From the NCBI GenBank assembly GCA_900469445.1, contig UBXM01000002.1:62001-126000 (forward strand): a stretch of DNA of 64,000 bases. Direction: 5' to 3'. The notes under the pieces were generated by a model that did no database searches, was not told where the DNA came from, and saw only the letters and a program-made list of their open reading frames with translations. Within the stretch, counting starts at the first letter, position 1. The number at the start of each line of letters is the position of its first letter. The position numbers were made by a program, and so were the translations under genes. The stretch is from Hyphomicrobiales bacterium. GTDB taxonomy: Bacteria > Pseudomonadota > Alphaproteobacteria > Rhizobiales > Rhizobiaceae. Shown piece by piece: positions 1-6,979 of the stretch.

Positions 1-1
1 G

Positions 2-1081
2 GCCGAGGTGATCGGAATTGACGCGCAAAGCAGGCAGGTGCTGCTCGACGGCAATGACCGGGTCGATTTTGACCGTCTGGTCATCGCCACCGGCTCCGAA
101 TACAATTATTTCGGCAAGGATGGTTGGCGCGCCAACGCACCGGGCATGAAGACGATTCACGAAGCACGCCAGATCCGGCAGCGTCTCTTATCGTCGTTCG
201 AGAAGGCGGAGCGAGCCCACGACGAACAGGAAAAGCGTAACCTTCTCACCTATGTGGTGATCGGAGGAGGGCCGACCGGCGTTGAAATGGCCGGAGCGAT
301 ATCCGAGCTTGGTCGCTTCATGATCAATCGGGATTTCAGAAACATTCAACTTGACCAGCTCAAGGTGATCCTGATCGAAGCGGGTCCCCGGATCCTCGCC
401 GCGTTTCCAGAAAAGCTCACCGAATACGCGCGCCATTACCTTGAGAAGATTGGTGTCGAGGTGCGCACTGGCGAGAAGGTCCTGGATGTGACATCGGAGG
501 GCGTCATGGTCGGATTCGAGTTCATTCGAACCGGCTGTATCGTCTGGGGCGCGGGCGTGAAGGCCTCGCCGGCCCACCGTTGGCTCGGCCTGGATGCCGT
601 GCCAGGCGGGCGAATTCCGGTTGATCGTCGGTTGCAGGTCGTAGGCCACCGGAACATTTTCGCTCTTGGAGACACGGCTAATTTCACGGGGACCGATGGA
701 AAGCCGCTGCCCGGTCTGGCGCAAGTTGCAAAGCAGCAAGGGATCTACCTTGGACGTCTGTTGAAAAACCAAGGTGCCGACTCAGCGGCGTTTGAGTTCA
801 AGAACCGAGGCAACACAGCGGTAATTGGACGAAACGCGGCTATTTTCGATTTCGGCAACTGGACCTTGAAGGGAAGGGCCGCCTGGTTCCTATGGGCCTT
901 CGTGCACGTGTACCTGCTGATCAATTTCGAAAAGCGCATCCTCGTAAGCATTCAATGGATATGGCGCTACCTTACCCGGCAGCGCGGCGCGCGCTTGATC
1001 GAGGAAGGCTCGATCGGAAAGATCGATGAAAGCGTGCCCTCTGTCGTTTACTCGGTGACTGGGCCAGGAGGAGATCGATGA
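2..1081 (+). CDS. Type II NADH dehydrogenase (NDH-2), 5' truncated by window edge
   Basis: FAD-dependent pyridine nucleotide-disulphide oxidoreductase of the NDH-2 type, which passes electrons from NADH to quinone at the inner membrane without pumping protons. The reading frame is open from base 2, so the true start and the first FAD-binding GxGxxG lie left of the window. The second nucleotide-binding motif is visible (VVIGGGPTGVEMAG), as is the late FAD motif ALGDTANF. The C-terminus has a hydrophobic stretch (WFLWAFVHVYLLINF) typical of the NDH-2 membrane anchor. The stop overlaps the next start (ATGA), which suggests translational coupling to the small membrane proteins that follow. Confidence 0.88.
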   Translation, partial: AEVIGIDAQSRQVLLDGNDRVDFDRLVIATGSEYNYFGKDGWRANAPGMKTIHEARQIRQRLLSSFEKAERAHDEQEKRNLLTYVVIGGGPTGVEMAGAISELGRFMINRDFRNIQLDQLKVILIEAGPRILAAFPEKLTEYARHYLEKIGVEVRTGEKVLDVTSEGVMVGFEFIRTGCIVWGAGVKASPAHRWLGLDAVPGGRIPVDRRLQVVGHRNIFALGDTANFTGTDGKPLPGLAQVAKQQGIYLGRLLKNQGADSAAFEFKNRGNTAVIGRNAAIFDFGNWTLKGRAAWFLWAFVHVYLLINFEKRILVSIQWIWRYLTRQRGARLIEEGSIGKIDESVPSVVYSVTGPGGDR

Positions 1082-1275
1082 TGCAGTTCGGGTTCTTTGC
1101 TTTGGTGGCAGGGGCGACGCTTTTCGCTATAGCGATCTCCGTTGCATCGAAGAAAATGATGTGGCTTGGAGTGGTTCTGTCCGTCGTCGGCGTGCTCGGC
1201 GTCGGGTTCTATTTCTTTAACGGCAGCCAAGCGGGACCTGGTGACCCACCCGACGTCTCCGGCTCCACCCAGTGA
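1078..1275 (+). CDS. Small two-helix membrane protein
   Basis: A 65-residue protein with two hydrophobic segments (residues about 4-22 and 28-46) and a polar Gly/Pro-rich tail. It starts inside the stop codon of the NDH-2 gene, so the two are probably co-translated. A second ATG follows immediately at 1081. I do not recognise the family. The position suggests an accessory membrane peptide of the dehydrogenase, but that is inference only. Confidence 0.6.
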   Translation: MMQFGFFALVAGATLFAIAISVASKKMMWLGVVLSVVGVLGVGFYFFNGSQAGPGDPPDVSGSTQ

Positions 1276-1304
1276 AGGTCCGATATCCAAAGCGAGGATA
1301 CTCC

Positions 1305-1475
1305 ATGGCTCAACACGAAAAGGCTGCAAGCGGCATGATGCTGTTTGTTGCGCTCATATTGGTCGCGGCGCTGGCATTGGCCGCGCTCTATTTTTTCGTA
1401 CTAACTCCAGGAAATCCGGACAGCAACACAATCCAACGACCGCAAGAGGGGACGTTGGAACAGCACACGCGATGA
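1305..1475 (+). CDS. Small single-pass membrane protein
   Basis: A 56-residue protein starting at ATG 1305, preceded by a GCGAGGA ribosome-binding site. The longer frame from 1272 has no such site. A charged N-terminus is followed by one strong membrane helix (residues about 11-33) and a polar tail. It is probably the third gene of the NDH-2 transcript, with a 29-nt gap from the previous gene. The family is not recognised. Confidence 0.55.
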   Translation: MAQHEKAASGMMLFVALILVAALALAALYFFVLTPGNPDSNTIQRPQEGTLEQHTR

Positions 1476-1512
1476 TGTGCCAGCTCGAATGCGTCGCAGT
1501 AAACACAGCGCC

Positions 1513-1537
1513 GGAACTCCGGGAGGGGAAAGCAGTT
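1513..1537 (+). promoter_or_regulatory. EcfG-type promoter, GGAAC-N16-AGTT
   Basis: GGAAC at 1513-1517 and AGTT at 1534-1537, ending 26 nt before the DUF892 start. It matches the alphaproteobacterial general-stress sigma pattern GGAAC-N16/17-CGTT except at the first -10 base. Confidence 0.7.
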
Positions 1538-1562
1538 CGTGGTTCGTCAAAAGGAGGCAATG

Positions 1563-2075
1563 ATGTCTGACGATAAAACGAGAGATATTTTCATTACCGG
1601 TCTGAAGAACGCTCACGCGATGGAGAACCAGGCGCTCTCCATCATGAAACCTCAGGTCAAGCGAATTGAGAACTATCCAGATGTGGCAGCGAGGCTCGAA
1701 GAGCATATCCGGGAGACGGAAGGACAAATAAGCCGTCTGGATGAAATCCTGACATCCCTCGCCGAGGAAAGCTCCTCGTTGAAGGATGCTGCTCTGTCCT
1801 TCACCGGCTCGATGGCTGCACTCGGCCATACCGTCGCCCGGGACGAGATCCTCAAGAACAGCATGGCGAATTTCGCATTCGAGCACTTCGAAATTGCGGC
1901 TTACAAATCGCTGATCACCATAGCCGAACTGGGCGGCTTTGCAGCGATGGTCGATCCCTTACAAGCCAATCTCGGCGAGGAAATCGCGATGGCTGCCTGG
2001 CTTGAAGACAACCTCCGTCCGACGACGATCAAGTTCGCCAACCTCAAGGAAGCAGGCGTCTCCGCAAAAACATAG
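1563..2075 (+). CDS. DUF892 (YciE/YciF) ferritin-like protein
   Basis: A 170-residue protein of the DUF892 family, four-helix ferritin-like proteins made under stress. Their exact reaction is not established. Recognisable features are the opening DIFITGLKNAHAMENQALS, the central EEHIRETEGQISRLD helix and the FEHFEIAAYKSLI helix, which carries the Glu/His residues these bundles use to bind metal. The start is ATG 1563, with AGGAGG at 1552-1557 at good spacing; ATG 1560 is the alternative. An EcfG-type promoter sits just upstream. A diverged paralogue lies on the other strand at 2740-3240. Two tiny genes follow downstream and may share the transcript. Confidence 0.88.
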   Translation: MSDDKTRDIFITGLKNAHAMENQALSIMKPQVKRIENYPDVAARLEEHIRETEGQISRLDEILTSLAEESSSLKDAALSFTGSMAALGHTVARDEILKNSMANFAFEHFEIAAYKSLITIAELGGFAAMVDPLQANLGEEIAMAAWLEDNLRPTTIKFANLKEAGVSAKT

Positions 2076-2125
2076 CCGTCTGATCTCGTTCATTTAGCAG
2101 ACGAACAACGTGAAAGGGAATACAA

Positions 2126-2272
2126 ATGACTGATCCCGCGAAATCGAGCCCGGAAAGCGATGCGGCACGCTCTGATGCGAAAACTGCCGATGAAAACCGG
2201 GAGGCTTTAAAGAAGCGTGCTAAACAAAGCCTCGAAGAGAGCAGGGGCGAGCGATCGCGCGATGGAACATGA
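2126..2272 (+). CDS. Small hydrophilic protein (48 aa)
   Basis: A short frame starting at ATG 2126 after the purine-rich stretch GAAAGGGAA. The product is strongly charged and probably disordered, with an Asp/Glu/Lys/Arg-rich C-terminal helix (ENREALKKRAKQSLEESRGE). Its last codons overlap the ATG of the next small gene (ATGA at 2269-2272), which supports both being translated. The family is not recognised. It probably belongs to the DUF892 transcript. Confidence 0.5.
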   Translation: MTDPAKSSPESDAARSDAKTADENREALKKRAKQSLEESRGERSRDGT

Positions 2273-2427
2273 CCCCGGGCGGCCCGACTCGGAAAGGCTT
2301 ATTCATCGCTCTAGCGCTTGTCGCAGCCGTCGTCCTAATCAGTGGTGTGATCTATGTAATGCGGATGCCTTCCGGTGCGCCGCCGAAAGCCCAGCCATCT
2401 CCTCATGCCATTGATCAAGGTGGTTGA
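2269..2427 (+). CDS. Small single-pass membrane protein (52 aa)
   Basis: Begins at ATG 2269 within the stop of the preceding frame. A short basic start (MTPGGPTRKG) is followed by one hydrophobic helix (residues about 11-31) and a Pro/Ser-rich tail. The overlap and the clean membrane helix make it a likely real gene despite its length. Function unknown. Confidence 0.5.
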   Translation: MTPGGPTRKGLFIALALVAAVVLISGVIYVMRMPSGAPPKAQPSPHAIDQGG

Positions 2428-2499
2428 GGCGGCAGAATAAGAAAACGATGGCGGATGTCCGCCATCGTCTCAAGTTCATCTCGATCGGCGACGCTAAAT

Positions 2500-2679
2500 T
2501 TAATACTCTTCATCGTCCCAGCTTGCAGCAGCGCTATTTGTCTTATTCTCTCCTTGGCCGGCATCCCACTCGGCGCTGGCTTGGGCCCATTGCTCGGCAT
2601 CCTGGCCATCGGGCCGCCCTGCCTCTTCCCAGAGTTCATAAGCTCGTTTTGCTATCCACTCCTCGCGATCGGTACCCAT
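2500..2679 (-). CDS. DUF2934 small protein
   Basis: A 59-residue protein with the DUF2934 signature: REEWIAKRAYELWEEAGRPD followed by DAEQWAQASAEW. The family is small and of unknown function, common in rhizobia and often beside stress genes. The start at 2679 has a strong AGGAGGAAGAT ribosome-binding site. It lies 60 nt downstream of the minus-strand DUF892 gene, separated by a long GC-rich hairpin, so the two probably share the EcfG-type promoter at 3276-3300. Two further DUF2934 copies are present at 22516 (interrupted) and 38324. Confidence 0.75.
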   Translation of the reverse strand: MGTDREEWIAKRAYELWEEAGRPDGQDAEQWAQASAEWDAGQGENKTNSAAASWDDEEY

Positions 2680-2702
2680 ATCTTCCTCCTATAAATCGTT
2701 TT

Positions 2703-2734
2703 GCCGCCGGCGAGCAGCCGCGCTCGCCGGCGGC
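2703..2734. other. 12-bp perfect inverted repeat between two stress genes
   Basis: Arms 2703-2714 and 2723-2734 are perfectly complementary, with an 8-nt loop. The hairpin lies in the 60-nt gap between the minus-strand DUF892 gene and the DUF2934 gene. There is no T-tract on either side, so it is more likely an intercistronic mRNA element (processing, stability or partial termination) than a classic terminator. Confidence 0.6.
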
Positions 2735-2739
2735 GATAG

Positions 2740-3240
2740 TCACGCGCCCTTGTTGGCGCCCTTGAGGTTTGCAGACGACTCGCCAAGCTGGGTGAGAAGC
2801 TTGTCGGTTTCGAGCTCCTCCTGAAGGTTGGCATCGAGCAGGGGAATAGCGTCCTTCAGACCAAGCTGGCCGGCCCAACTTTTCAGGGTGCCGTAGCGTG
2901 CGATCTCGTAATGCTCGACAGCCTGGGCCGACGCGATCAGGCCAGCATCCAGCGCGACGGAGCCTTTGAATTCGTCGATGATTTCTTCGGCTTCGGCGAT
3001 GATGCCCTGGATGGCTTCGCAGGTCTTGCCACGGGCCGGCTTGCCAAGAAGCTCAAAGACCTGCTGCAGACGTTCGATCTGCCCTTCGGTCTGCTCCTTA
3101 TGCTTGAGAAAAGCCGCTTTGCCGTCTTCCGACTGCGATGCACGCGCCATCTTCGGCAAGGCCTTCAGAATCTGCCTTTCAGCGTAGTAGATGTCCTTTA
3201 GCGTATCGAGGAACAGGTCGTCTAGAGTCTTCTCAGCCAT
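2740..3240 (-). CDS. DUF892 (YciE/YciF) ferritin-like protein
   Basis: A 166-residue DUF892 protein. The typical opening is KTLDDLFLDTLKDIYYAERQ, followed by LPKMARASQSEDGKAAFLKH, EQTEGQIERLQQVFELLGK and the late QAVEHYEIARYGTLKSWA helix. The start at 3240 is preceded by AAAAGGAGCTATA; an upstream in-frame ATG at 3276 falls inside the promoter and is not used. It is closer to the family norm than the copy at 1563. The promoter at 3276-3300 places it under the general-stress sigma factor. Confidence 0.9.
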   Translation of the reverse strand: MAEKTLDDLFLDTLKDIYYAERQILKALPKMARASQSEDGKAAFLKHKEQTEGQIERLQQVFELLGKPARGKTCEAIQGIIAEAEEIIDEFKGSVALDAGLIASAQAVEHYEIARYGTLKSWAGQLGLKDAIPLLDANLQEELETDKLLTQLGESSANLKGANKGA

Positions 3241-3275
3241 TATAGCTCCTTTTGATATCCGAATTGGCGCATACA

Positions 3276-3300
3276 AACTTTCGGGGAAATTGAAAGTTCC
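3276..3300 (-). promoter_or_regulatory. EcfG-type promoter, GGAAC-N16-AGTT
   Basis: On the minus strand, GGAAC is the complement of 3296-3300 and AGTT of 3276-3279. It ends 36 nt before the DUF892 start at 3240. The remaining 3301-3549 holds nothing else that I can identify. Confidence 0.7.
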
Positions 3301-3549
3301 AAGCGCGTTTAGAAGAAAATCGGAGTTGAAATTGCCTTGCCCTGCAGACCTGTTGTCATTGGATCAAACCCACTTATCGGGCTTGAGGATAGTCGGCTCG
3401 TCAGCACGATTGGAAGAGTGCTGAAGGTCGCTTTCGAAGCCGTCGTTGAAGAGCGTAGCACCATACCTTAGCCCGTTCGCCCAGTCATGAGTTCGGCATG
3501 TTCTTTTAAATCGGTAGCAGGCCATTTTAAATCTTCGACTCGCATCTTC

Positions 3550-4725
3550 TCACGCTGTCATAACAACCTTGATGCAGTTGTCTTTCTTGTCGCGGAACGT
3601 CTCGTAGAGCTCCGGTCCCTGATCAAGAGTAGCGCGATGGGTTATGATAAAGCTCGGATCGATCTCGCCCTCTTCGATGCGGCGAAGGAGATCAAGCGAG
3701 TAACGATTAACATGCGTCTGCCCAGTTCTGATCGTCAGGCCTTTGTTCATCGCCGCCCCGAACGGGATCTTGTCCAGAAAGCCGCCGTAGACGCCGGGAA
3801 CAGAAACGATGCCGCCAGGGCGGCACGTCATGATCGCTGTTCTAAGGACATGCGGGCGGTCGGTTCCCAGCAAAGTTGCGGCTTTCACCTTGTCGATGAT
3901 TGCGTCAAATGATGCGGTTGCGTGGGATTCTGCGCCGACGGCATCAATGCATTTGTCGGCGCCATGACCTGTCGTCATGTCCTTGATGTAATCGGGAACA
4001 GTGCCCTCGATCTCATCGAAGTTGATAATCTCCGCACCGGCTGCAGCGGCGAGAGCCAGACGCTCAGGCACGTTGTCAACTGCGATGACGCGCGCCGCGC
4101 CTTGCATGAACGCGCTTTTGATGCAAAACTGGCCGACGGGGCCACAGCCCCAGATCGCAACGATATCTGTCGGTTCGATTTCGCAATTGGCGGCCGCCAT
4201 CCATCCGGTAGGGAAAATATCGCCGAGGAAAAGAGCCTGCTCGTCCGAAACGCCATTTGGAATAATGATGGGCGAGACGTCCGCATAGGGCACGCGCACA
4301 AATTCCGCCTGGCCGCCAGCATAAGCTCCCGTCAGGTGAGAATATCCAAAGAGACCGGCAGTAGGATAGCCAAAGGCTTTGGTGGCATTCTCAGCCTTGC
4401 GGTTGGACCTTTCACAAACCGACCAATTGCCTTTGAGGCATTGTGAGCATTCGCCGCAGCAGATTGTGAAGGGGACGACAACGCGATCTCCCACCCTAAG
4501 CTTTTTGTTGCCGCGGCCGACTTCGACGACTTCGCCCATAAACTCATGACCAAGGATGTCTCCCTTTTCCATAAAGGGGATGTAGCCGTCCATCAAATGG
4601 AGGTCGGATCCGCAAATTGCGCAGGCTGACATTTTGATGATCACATCGCGATCATCTTCGATTTGGGGATCAGGAACGCTATCGCATCGAATATCGCCCT
4701 TGCCGTGCCAGCATAGTGCTTTCAT
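3550..4725 (-). CDS. Zinc-dependent alcohol dehydrogenase (MDR family)
   Basis: A 391-residue medium-chain dehydrogenase of the glutathione-dependent formaldehyde dehydrogenase-like group. Visible motifs are the catalytic zinc site ([19 protein letters not shown]), the structural zinc cysteines ([17 protein letters not shown]) and a Rossmann motif near residue 190 ([10 protein letters not shown]). The substrate cannot be read from sequence. Start: AAAGGAG is followed by two adjacent ATGs (4728 and 4725), and 4725 has the better spacing. It lies 16 nt downstream of a membrane-protein gene that carries an EcfG-type promoter, so both are probably induced together. Confidence 0.88.
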   Translation of the reverse strand: MKALCWHGKGDIRCDSVPDPQIEDDRDVIIKMSACAICGSDLHLMDGYIPFMEKGDILGHEFMGEVVEVGRGNKKLRVGDRVVVPFTICCGECSQCLKGNWSVCERSNRKAENATKAFGYPTAGLFGYSHLTGAYAGGQAEFVRVPYADVSPIIIPNGVSDEQALFLGDIFPTGWMAAANCEIEPTDIVAIWGCGPVGQFCIKSAFMQGAARVIAVDNVPERLALAAAAGAEIINFDEIEGTVPDYIKDMTTGHGADKCIDAVGAESHATASFDAIIDKVKAATLLGTDRPHVLRTAIMTCRPGGIVSVPGVYGGFLDKIPFGAAMNKGLTIRTGQTHVNRYSLDLLRRIEEGEIDPSFIITHRATLDQGPELYETFRDKKDNCIKVVMTA

Positions 4726-4744
4726 CATTATCTCCTTTTGTGGT

Positions 4745-5098
4745 TTAGGATGCGGTGCCTGTCGCTCGAATTTGTGTGATAAACGCGAGGACAACGGCCA
4801 ATCCGCCGATGGTATGGACCACCCAGTGGATCGCTGGAGGAAAGTCGACAATGCTTGGGGCAACAAGCATGACGACACCGAACAGGACGTCCAGTGTCAA
4901 ATGGAAACGGACCCGAAGAAACCGGATGACGCCGAGTTCGTAATCGGTGAACAAGCTATAGAAGACGGCAAATAGGCCCAGGCAAATCAGCGTTATGAAG
5001 GCTGCGCCTTGAAGAGGGACGGCGATCGCCATTGCTATCGCAATAAGCCCAACAAGGTAGTCGAGAATTCCGTGCAGACGGGTTGGGATGAAACGCAT
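4745..5098 (-). CDS. Four-helix integral membrane protein
   Basis: A 117-residue hydrophobic protein with about four membrane segments (residues 10-30, 34-52, 66-84 and 89-108). It resembles the small SPW-type or acid-resistance-type membrane proteins, but I cannot assign a family with certainty. It is the first gene of a probable two-gene transcript with the zinc dehydrogenase. An EcfG-type promoter ends about 33 nt upstream. Confidence 0.7.
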   Translation of the reverse strand: MRFIPTRLHGILDYLVGLIAIAMAIAVPLQGAAFITLICLGLFAVFYSLFTDYELGVIRFLRVRFHLTLDVLFGVVMLVAPSIVDFPPAIHWVVHTIGGLAVVLAFITQIRATGTAS

Positions 5099-5130
5099 AG
5101 TGGGCCTCTCCAGTAACTCAGCATATCGCG

Positions 5131-5155
5131 AACCGGAGGAAGAGGAGTTAGTTCC
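5131..5155 (-). promoter_or_regulatory. EcfG-type promoter, GGAAC-N16-GGTT
   Basis: The minus-strand GGAAC is the complement of 5151-5155 and GGTT of 5131-5134, 33 nt before the start at 5098. It is arranged divergently with the plus-strand site at 5182-5206. Confidence 0.7.
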
Positions 5156-5181
5156 AGTCGGTTAGAATTTAAAATCCGGTT

Positions 5182-5206
5182 GGAACTCCGAAGTCTGGCG
5201 ACTGTT
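5182..5206 (+). promoter_or_regulatory. EcfG-type promoter, GGAAC-N16-TGTT
   Basis: GGAAC at 5182-5186 and TGTT at 5203-5206, pointing at the receiver gene. The leader would be about 109 nt, longer than at most other sites. Confidence 0.5.
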
Positions 5207-5314
5207 CGCTGGATGTCAGAGCTCGGCATCTTGCTGCCGCTCATCAGGGTCGGAGCGACTGGTCCTTGTGGTGATGGATAATTTCCACTAACTCAAACCG
5301 GCTGTGAGGTTGCG

Positions 5315-5707
5315 TTGGACAATTCGATTTATCTGAGCCTTTTCGCGGGTAAGAACATTCTGATCGTCGAGGACGAGTATTTTCTCGCCGATGAGACCCG
5401 TCAACAGCTGGAACAGCTTGGTGCCACCGTTGTTGGTCCCGCCGCAAACGTGGAAGACGCTCTTGAACTCATCGCGTTATCTAAAATCGACGGTGCGATC
5501 CTGGATATTCATTTGGGAGATCAGTTTGTGTTTCCCGTCGCGGAAGAACTCGATCAGGCTGACGTCCCCTTCGTATTCGCGACGGGATACGATCCAGCCA
5601 TGATACCGGCGAGATTTTCAGGCTTTGCCTTGTGTGGAAAGCCTACGGAGCTGGGAAGGATCGCCGTGGCTCTTTTTGGGCCTGATGGAGGAGCTGCCCT
5701 CAACTAA
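5315..5707 (+). CDS. Single-domain response regulator (receiver)
   Basis: A 130-residue CheY-like receiver without an output domain. The acidic pocket is in ILIVEDEYFLAD. The phosphoacceptor Asp is in GAILDIHLGD near residue 70. The conserved Thr is in FATGYD and the Lys in CGKPTELG. The frame has no ATG: a stop lies at 5279 and the only good start is TTG 5315, preceded by GTGAGG. It converges with the sigma-factor gene, leaving a one-base gap. It lacks the sigma-like domain of PhyR, so it is not the classical anti-anti-sigma factor. A role in the same signalling pathway is plausible but unproven. Confidence 0.82.
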   Translation: MDNSIYLSLFAGKNILIVEDEYFLADETRQQLEQLGATVVGPAANVEDALELIALSKIDGAILDIHLGDQFVFPVAEELDQADVPFVFATGYDPAMIPARFSGFALCGKPTELGRIAVALFGPDGGAALN

Positions 5708-5708
5708 T

Positions 5709-6209
5709 CTATTCGCCATTGATCACGGTCCAGAGCTGAAGTCTGGCGCGATTGACGCGGCTTTTCATTGTTCCAAGGGCGCAACCGCATCGACAAGCCG
5801 CGTCCTCATAGCTTAGGCAGTCGATGAAGATCATTTCAATCGCTTCTCGGTGGTGGTCAGGTAGGCCGGAAATTGCCCGTTCGAGTTCTTGTCCCCGGAG
5901 GCTCCATTCCTGCGTAGCAGGAACGCTGACTTGCAGCGCAGTATCGTCCGAGAGACCAACGTCCTCGCGCTTGGTCAACCCAAATTTGGTGCAGAATGTA
6001 TTCCGCATAATCGTGAAGAGCCAAGACCTTAGCTGTGTACCCCGTTGAAACTTTTCCTCGTTTGCGATCGCCTTGACGTAAGTTTCCTGCACCAGATCGT
6101 CGGCTTCGGTCGGCGAAGCATGAAACCGGCGTGCAAAGTTTCGAAGCGCTGGCATATGCGCGAGAAGCTCGACTTCGGTGAAGCCTGTCTGCTTGGCTTG
6201 GTGTTGCAT
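5709..6209 (-). CDS. ECF sigma factor, EcfG/RpoE2-like
   Basis: A 166-residue group IV sigma factor. Region 2 is visible as MPALRNFARRFHASPTEADD with LVQETYVKAI. Region 4 is GLPDHHREAIEMIFIDCLSY followed by GCALGTMKSRVNRARLQLW, the pattern seen in EcfG-type general-stress sigma factors, which recognise GGAAC and CGTT elements. Its own upstream region carries that promoter 24 nt before the ATG at 6209, implying autoregulation. No NepR-like anti-sigma gene is visible nearby. In this family activity is normally released by phosphorylated PhyR binding NepR. Here the regulators would have to be elsewhere, or this paralogue works differently. Confidence 0.85.
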   Translation of the reverse strand: MQHQAKQTGFTEVELLAHMPALRNFARRFHASPTEADDLVQETYVKAIANEEKFQRGTQLRSWLFTIMRNTFCTKFGLTKREDVGLSDDTALQVSVPATQEWSLRGQELERAISGLPDHHREAIEMIFIDCLSYEDAACRCGCALGTMKSRVNRARLQLWTVINGE

Positions 6210-6232
6210 GAGATTCTCCCATCATCCTACGG

Positions 6233-6257
6233 AACCGCAATGATCCTCCATCGTTCC
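6233..6257 (-). promoter_or_regulatory. EcfG-type promoter upstream of the sigma gene, GGAAC-N16-GGTT
   Basis: The minus-strand GGAAC is the complement of 6253-6257 and GGTT of 6233-6236, 24 nt from the sigma-factor start. This suggests positive autoregulation or control by a paralogous EcfG. Confidence 0.72.
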
Positions 6258-6482
6258 GTGAAGTTTTGCCTGACGGGGTTTATGTACGGTTGCGTACCGA
6301 TTGACGTGTCGCTGCCTTAATTGGAAGCGGGATATGCGATGCACTTCTTTCTCCCGCGTGCGTGCAGAGCCCGGCTCGAAAAACACCGATTGAGAGTGTG
6401 TGACAGGCATTGTTCGCGGCTCGCGTCTAAGTCGATCCACCTAAAGCCAAAAGGCGAAGGGGAAGCCATCTCTATCAGGCGG

Positions 6483-6671
6483 ATGGTCGACGCGGAATTC
6501 CGCTTGAAGCACATCGCAGCAGGCTGGCGCTGGAAGAATGTGCGCGCCGTCCCGCTGGCGGGCGAAGACGGCAGCATCGAAAAGTGTAGCGGGATGAATC
6601 TCGATATCCACGATCGCAAGTTCGCCGAAGAGGCGGTCCGTGAAAGCGAAGAGCGCCTAAAAAGCGCGACA
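6483..6671 (+). pseudogene. PAS/PAC domain remnant
   Basis: This stretch encodes the end of a PAS domain with its PAC motif (RAVPLAGEDGSIEKCSGMNL and DIHDRKFAEEAVRESEERL). That is the usual linker before another PAS or a kinase domain in rhizobial sensors. The upstream half and any kinase domain are missing, and the open frame around it (6321-6797) is otherwise unrelated. It is therefore a fragment of a sensor kinase. The rest of 6258-6979 holds nothing I can identify. Confidence 0.6.
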
Positions 6672-6979
6672 GTGGTTGGCCGCAAATTCTCCTTGGTCTT
6701 CGAACTTGAAAAACCGGAAGAAGTTCGCGCTCGCGGAATGTGTTCTTGGCGCGCAACCGTCATTATGCAGCTTAAGTTCACGGCTCGCCACGTTTAGAAG
6801 AAGCATCCAGAGATCCCTTGTCCATATTGATGACAAGGCCGGGGTCCTGCACGGTGAGGACACTCACGTGCCAAGTCATCCTTGCACCTCTGAAGCTGAT
6901 GCCGCAAAATTTTCTCCTTCTGCGTGCCTTCCGATCACTACGGGTAGTAAGTGTCACCCAGATCACAACCAAATCGACA

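Noticed and set aside
188-772. Open frame of 194 codons on the minus strand inside the NDH-2 gene
   Set aside because: It is antisense to a well-conserved coding sequence and its product resembles no protein family.
1401-1886. 161-codon minus-strand frame
   Set aside because: It overlaps the DUF892 gene antisense; the sense frame has the ribosome-binding site and family motifs.
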